A stretch of 6,463 nt of DNA, from NCBI GenBank assembly GCA_023433755.1, contig JAEYUA010000248.1:1-6463 (forward strand), in the 5' to 3' direction. Every line of letters starts with the position of its first letter. The first letter of the stretch is position 1. The position numbers were made by a program, and so were the translations under genes. A model generated the notes under the pieces. The model searched no databases and was not told the DNA's origin. It saw only the letters and a list, made by a program, of their open reading frames with translations. The DNA comes from Bacteroidota bacterium. Its GTDB lineage: Bacteria; Bacteroidota; Bacteroidia; Chitinophagales; Chitinophagaceae. Of the stretch, positions 5,080 through 6,463 are shown piece after piece.

Positions 5080-6463
5080 TCAAAGCGTCACCTTCGGCAA
5101 AAGCTCTTTGTTTATCCAAACGGATACAGAACCTCCCGGGCAATAAAACTCCGCTTCGCCGTTCTCGTCAATGATGATTTCCTGCATTTCGTGCTGCAGG
5201 GCATCCACAAATATTTTTCCAATGTGCCGCTGGCCCACAAACATCCGTTTGTTGCCCGGGTCACCGTTGGAAAGTACAACCGCACAGCCGCTGTGGGGCA
5301 CATCGTCCTCCCCTTCTCTTGTCCAGCCAATGCAGGTGGGATGGTCAAAATAGTTGTGCTCAGTGCCATAGGAAGCTTCTTTGCGCAGCCTGCACAATAC
5401 GGGCAGGATCGTCATGGCTGGCATCACCACATGATGATCTCCGCCGTCCTGTCCCTTATCAATGTATTCGGCGCTATAGAGGTCGGGGTAAAAAATGCAT
5501 GGGTATCCTTTCTCCCGCAATAAAATCAGTGCGTAGGCAATGGGTTGAAACCAGGGCTCGACCGGCGCCTCCAGTGCCTGAAGTGGCTGCGTATCGTGGT
5601 TGGACACCAGCGTTACAGCCAGGTGTGGATGCGACTGAACCAGGGTACCATCAAAGATGGTTTGCATATCAAACCCGCTGCCGCTGCGGGAAGCGGAATG
5701 AAAGCGGTTTTGCAGGGGCGCATCAAACAGCGACACTTTTCCATCGGTAGCGGCAATGTATTGCTCCAGCACCGGCAAATTGCCGGGCTCCCAGAATTCG
5801 GCAACGGTAAACATTTCCTTGCCCGTTATGCCTCTCATGTAGCCCAGCCACTCGTTGTAAAATTGAGGGGCAATATGCTTCACGGCATCCAGCCGCATGC
5901 CGTCAAACTTTGTAGTGTCGTAATACCATTTACCCCAGCGTTTTAATTCTTCCCGCACCGCAGGATTACGAAACTCTACATCGCAAAACATCAGGTAGTC
6001 GAAATTTCCTTTTTCGTCCGTCACCATCTGCTCCCAGTCTGGAAAATGGTTTTGGATGTTGAAGATGGCTGTTTCACTATTGCCATGGTCGTAGTCCACA
6101 CCGGAAAAACAAGTATGGTCCCACTGGAAAGTTGAGTACTTGTTATTCCGGGATGGATAAGTAAAACGCGTGAATGCTTCTACCTGGTAAGGTTCACTTA
6201 TAGGTTCATTGCGATTGTCGGGGTTCATCTTCACTACCTCGATGGTTTCCGTTTCATCCGCACCGCCCAGGTGATTGAGCACAATGTCCACATACACCTG
6301 TATGTTGTGCTGGTGCAGGGTTTCAATAGCCTCGATATATTCCTGCCGCGTGCCATACTTGGTGCGTACGCTTCCTTTGCTGTCAAATTCGCCCAGATCA
6401 TACAAATCATAAACATCGTAGCCGATTGAATGGGCGCCTTCGGTTCCTTTATAAGCAGGAGGC
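5080..6463 (-). CDS. amyA: Cytoplasmic-type alpha-amylase (GH13), N-terminus missing
   Basis: The frame is open to the right edge, so the gene is cut there. The 460 residues seen begin PPAYKGTEGAHSIGYDVYD; a TTG at 6405 is internal and not the start. Alpha-amylase (EC 3.2.1.1) cleaves internal alpha-1,4 bonds of starch or glycogen. Numbering from the first visible residue, the four GH13 conserved regions are DIVLNH (59-64), MRLDAVKH (189-196, nucleophile D192), TVAEFW (219-224, acid/base E222) and VSNHDTQ (286-292, D290). The beta-sandwich domain C follows and ends ENGEAEFYCPGGSVSVWI. The stretches DTQPLQALEAPVEPW and LLREKGYPCIFYPDLY closely recall E. coli AmyA. From that comparison only about 40 N-terminal residues are missing. 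AmyA is cytoplasmic, but export here cannot be judged without the N-terminus. The acidic calcium-site stretch of Bacillus enzymes reads CDVEFRNP here, so metal binding may differ. Its DNA is more GC-rich (55% in two 60-nt lines counted) than most of the window. Confidence 0.95.
   Translation of the reverse strand, partial: PPAYKGTEGAHSIGYDVYDLYDLGEFDSKGSVRTKYGTRQEYIEAIETLHQHNIQVYVDIVLNHLGGADETETIEVVKMNPDNRNEPISEPYQVEAFTRFTYPSRNNKYSTFQWDHTCFSGVDYDHGNSETAIFNIQNHFPDWEQMVTDEKGNFDYLMFCDVEFRNPAVREELKRWGKWYYDTTKFDGMRLDAVKHIAPQFYNEWLGYMRGITGKEMFTVAEFWEPGNLPVLEQYIAATDGKVSLFDAPLQNRFHSASRSGSGFDMQTIFDGTLVQSHPHLAVTLVSNHDTQPLQALEAPVEPWFQPIAYALILLREKGYPCIFYPDLYSAEYIDKGQDGGDHHVVMPAMTILPVLCRLRKEASYGTEHNYFDHPTCIGWTREGEDDVPHSGCAVVLSNGDPGNKRMFVGQRHIGKIFVDALQHEMQEIIIDENGEAEFYCPGGSVSVWINKELLPKVTL

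Noticed and set aside
5191..5946. Overlapping plus-strand open frames of 110-143 codons
   Set aside because: They lie antisense within the amylase, which has all its catalytic motifs in one intact frame. Their products are rich in Arg, Pro, Cys and Trp without family resemblance, as expected for shadow frames in GC-rich coding DNA.

Overview
This 6.46 kb window carries seven protein-coding genes, all on the minus strand. Two are cut by the window edges. No tRNA, rRNA, CRISPR array, transposase or integrase gene was recognised. The source looks like a member of Bacteroidota, plausibly a Chitinophaga/Niastella-type organism. The reasons are moderately AT-rich DNA, start codons preceded by AT-rich leaders instead of clear Shine-Dalgarno sequences, and protein families common in that phylum. 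This placement is inference; no marker gene is present.

Read in the direction of transcription (right to left), the window opens with a 3'-terminal fragment of a cytoplasmic-type GH13 alpha-amylase (5080-6463). It has all three catalytic acids and its sequence recalls E. coli AmyA and the Bacillus liquefying amylases. A weak hairpin plus T-rich tract follows it. A 268-nt intergenic stretch comes next, holding two inverted repeats that could be operators. After it lies an exported amidohydrolase-superfamily protein (3942-4811), with a signal peptide and metal-ligand motifs. Next is a small cytosolic DUF4287-DUF5655 protein (3246-3797) of unknown biochemical role.

After a 126-nt gap with nested inverted repeats and a candidate Bacteroidota promoter comes a loosely spaced co-directional group. 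Its members are a membrane-anchored DUF1963 (YwqG-like) protein (2103-3119), a cytosolic protein fusing a HELAH zinc-metallopeptidase-like domain to C-terminal TPR repeats (734-2032), a small membrane-anchored protein with a BamE/SmpA-like motif (315-686), and the start of an unidentified two-helix membrane protein (1-193). Gaps of 70, 47 and 121 nt are compatible with an operon but do not prove it.

Most of the window looks like ordinary chromosomal or mildly accessory sequence. The least understood part is the DUF1963 / metallopeptidase-TPR / BamE-like group. The amylase is visibly more GC-rich than its neighbours. I see no convincing complete new defence or mobile system.
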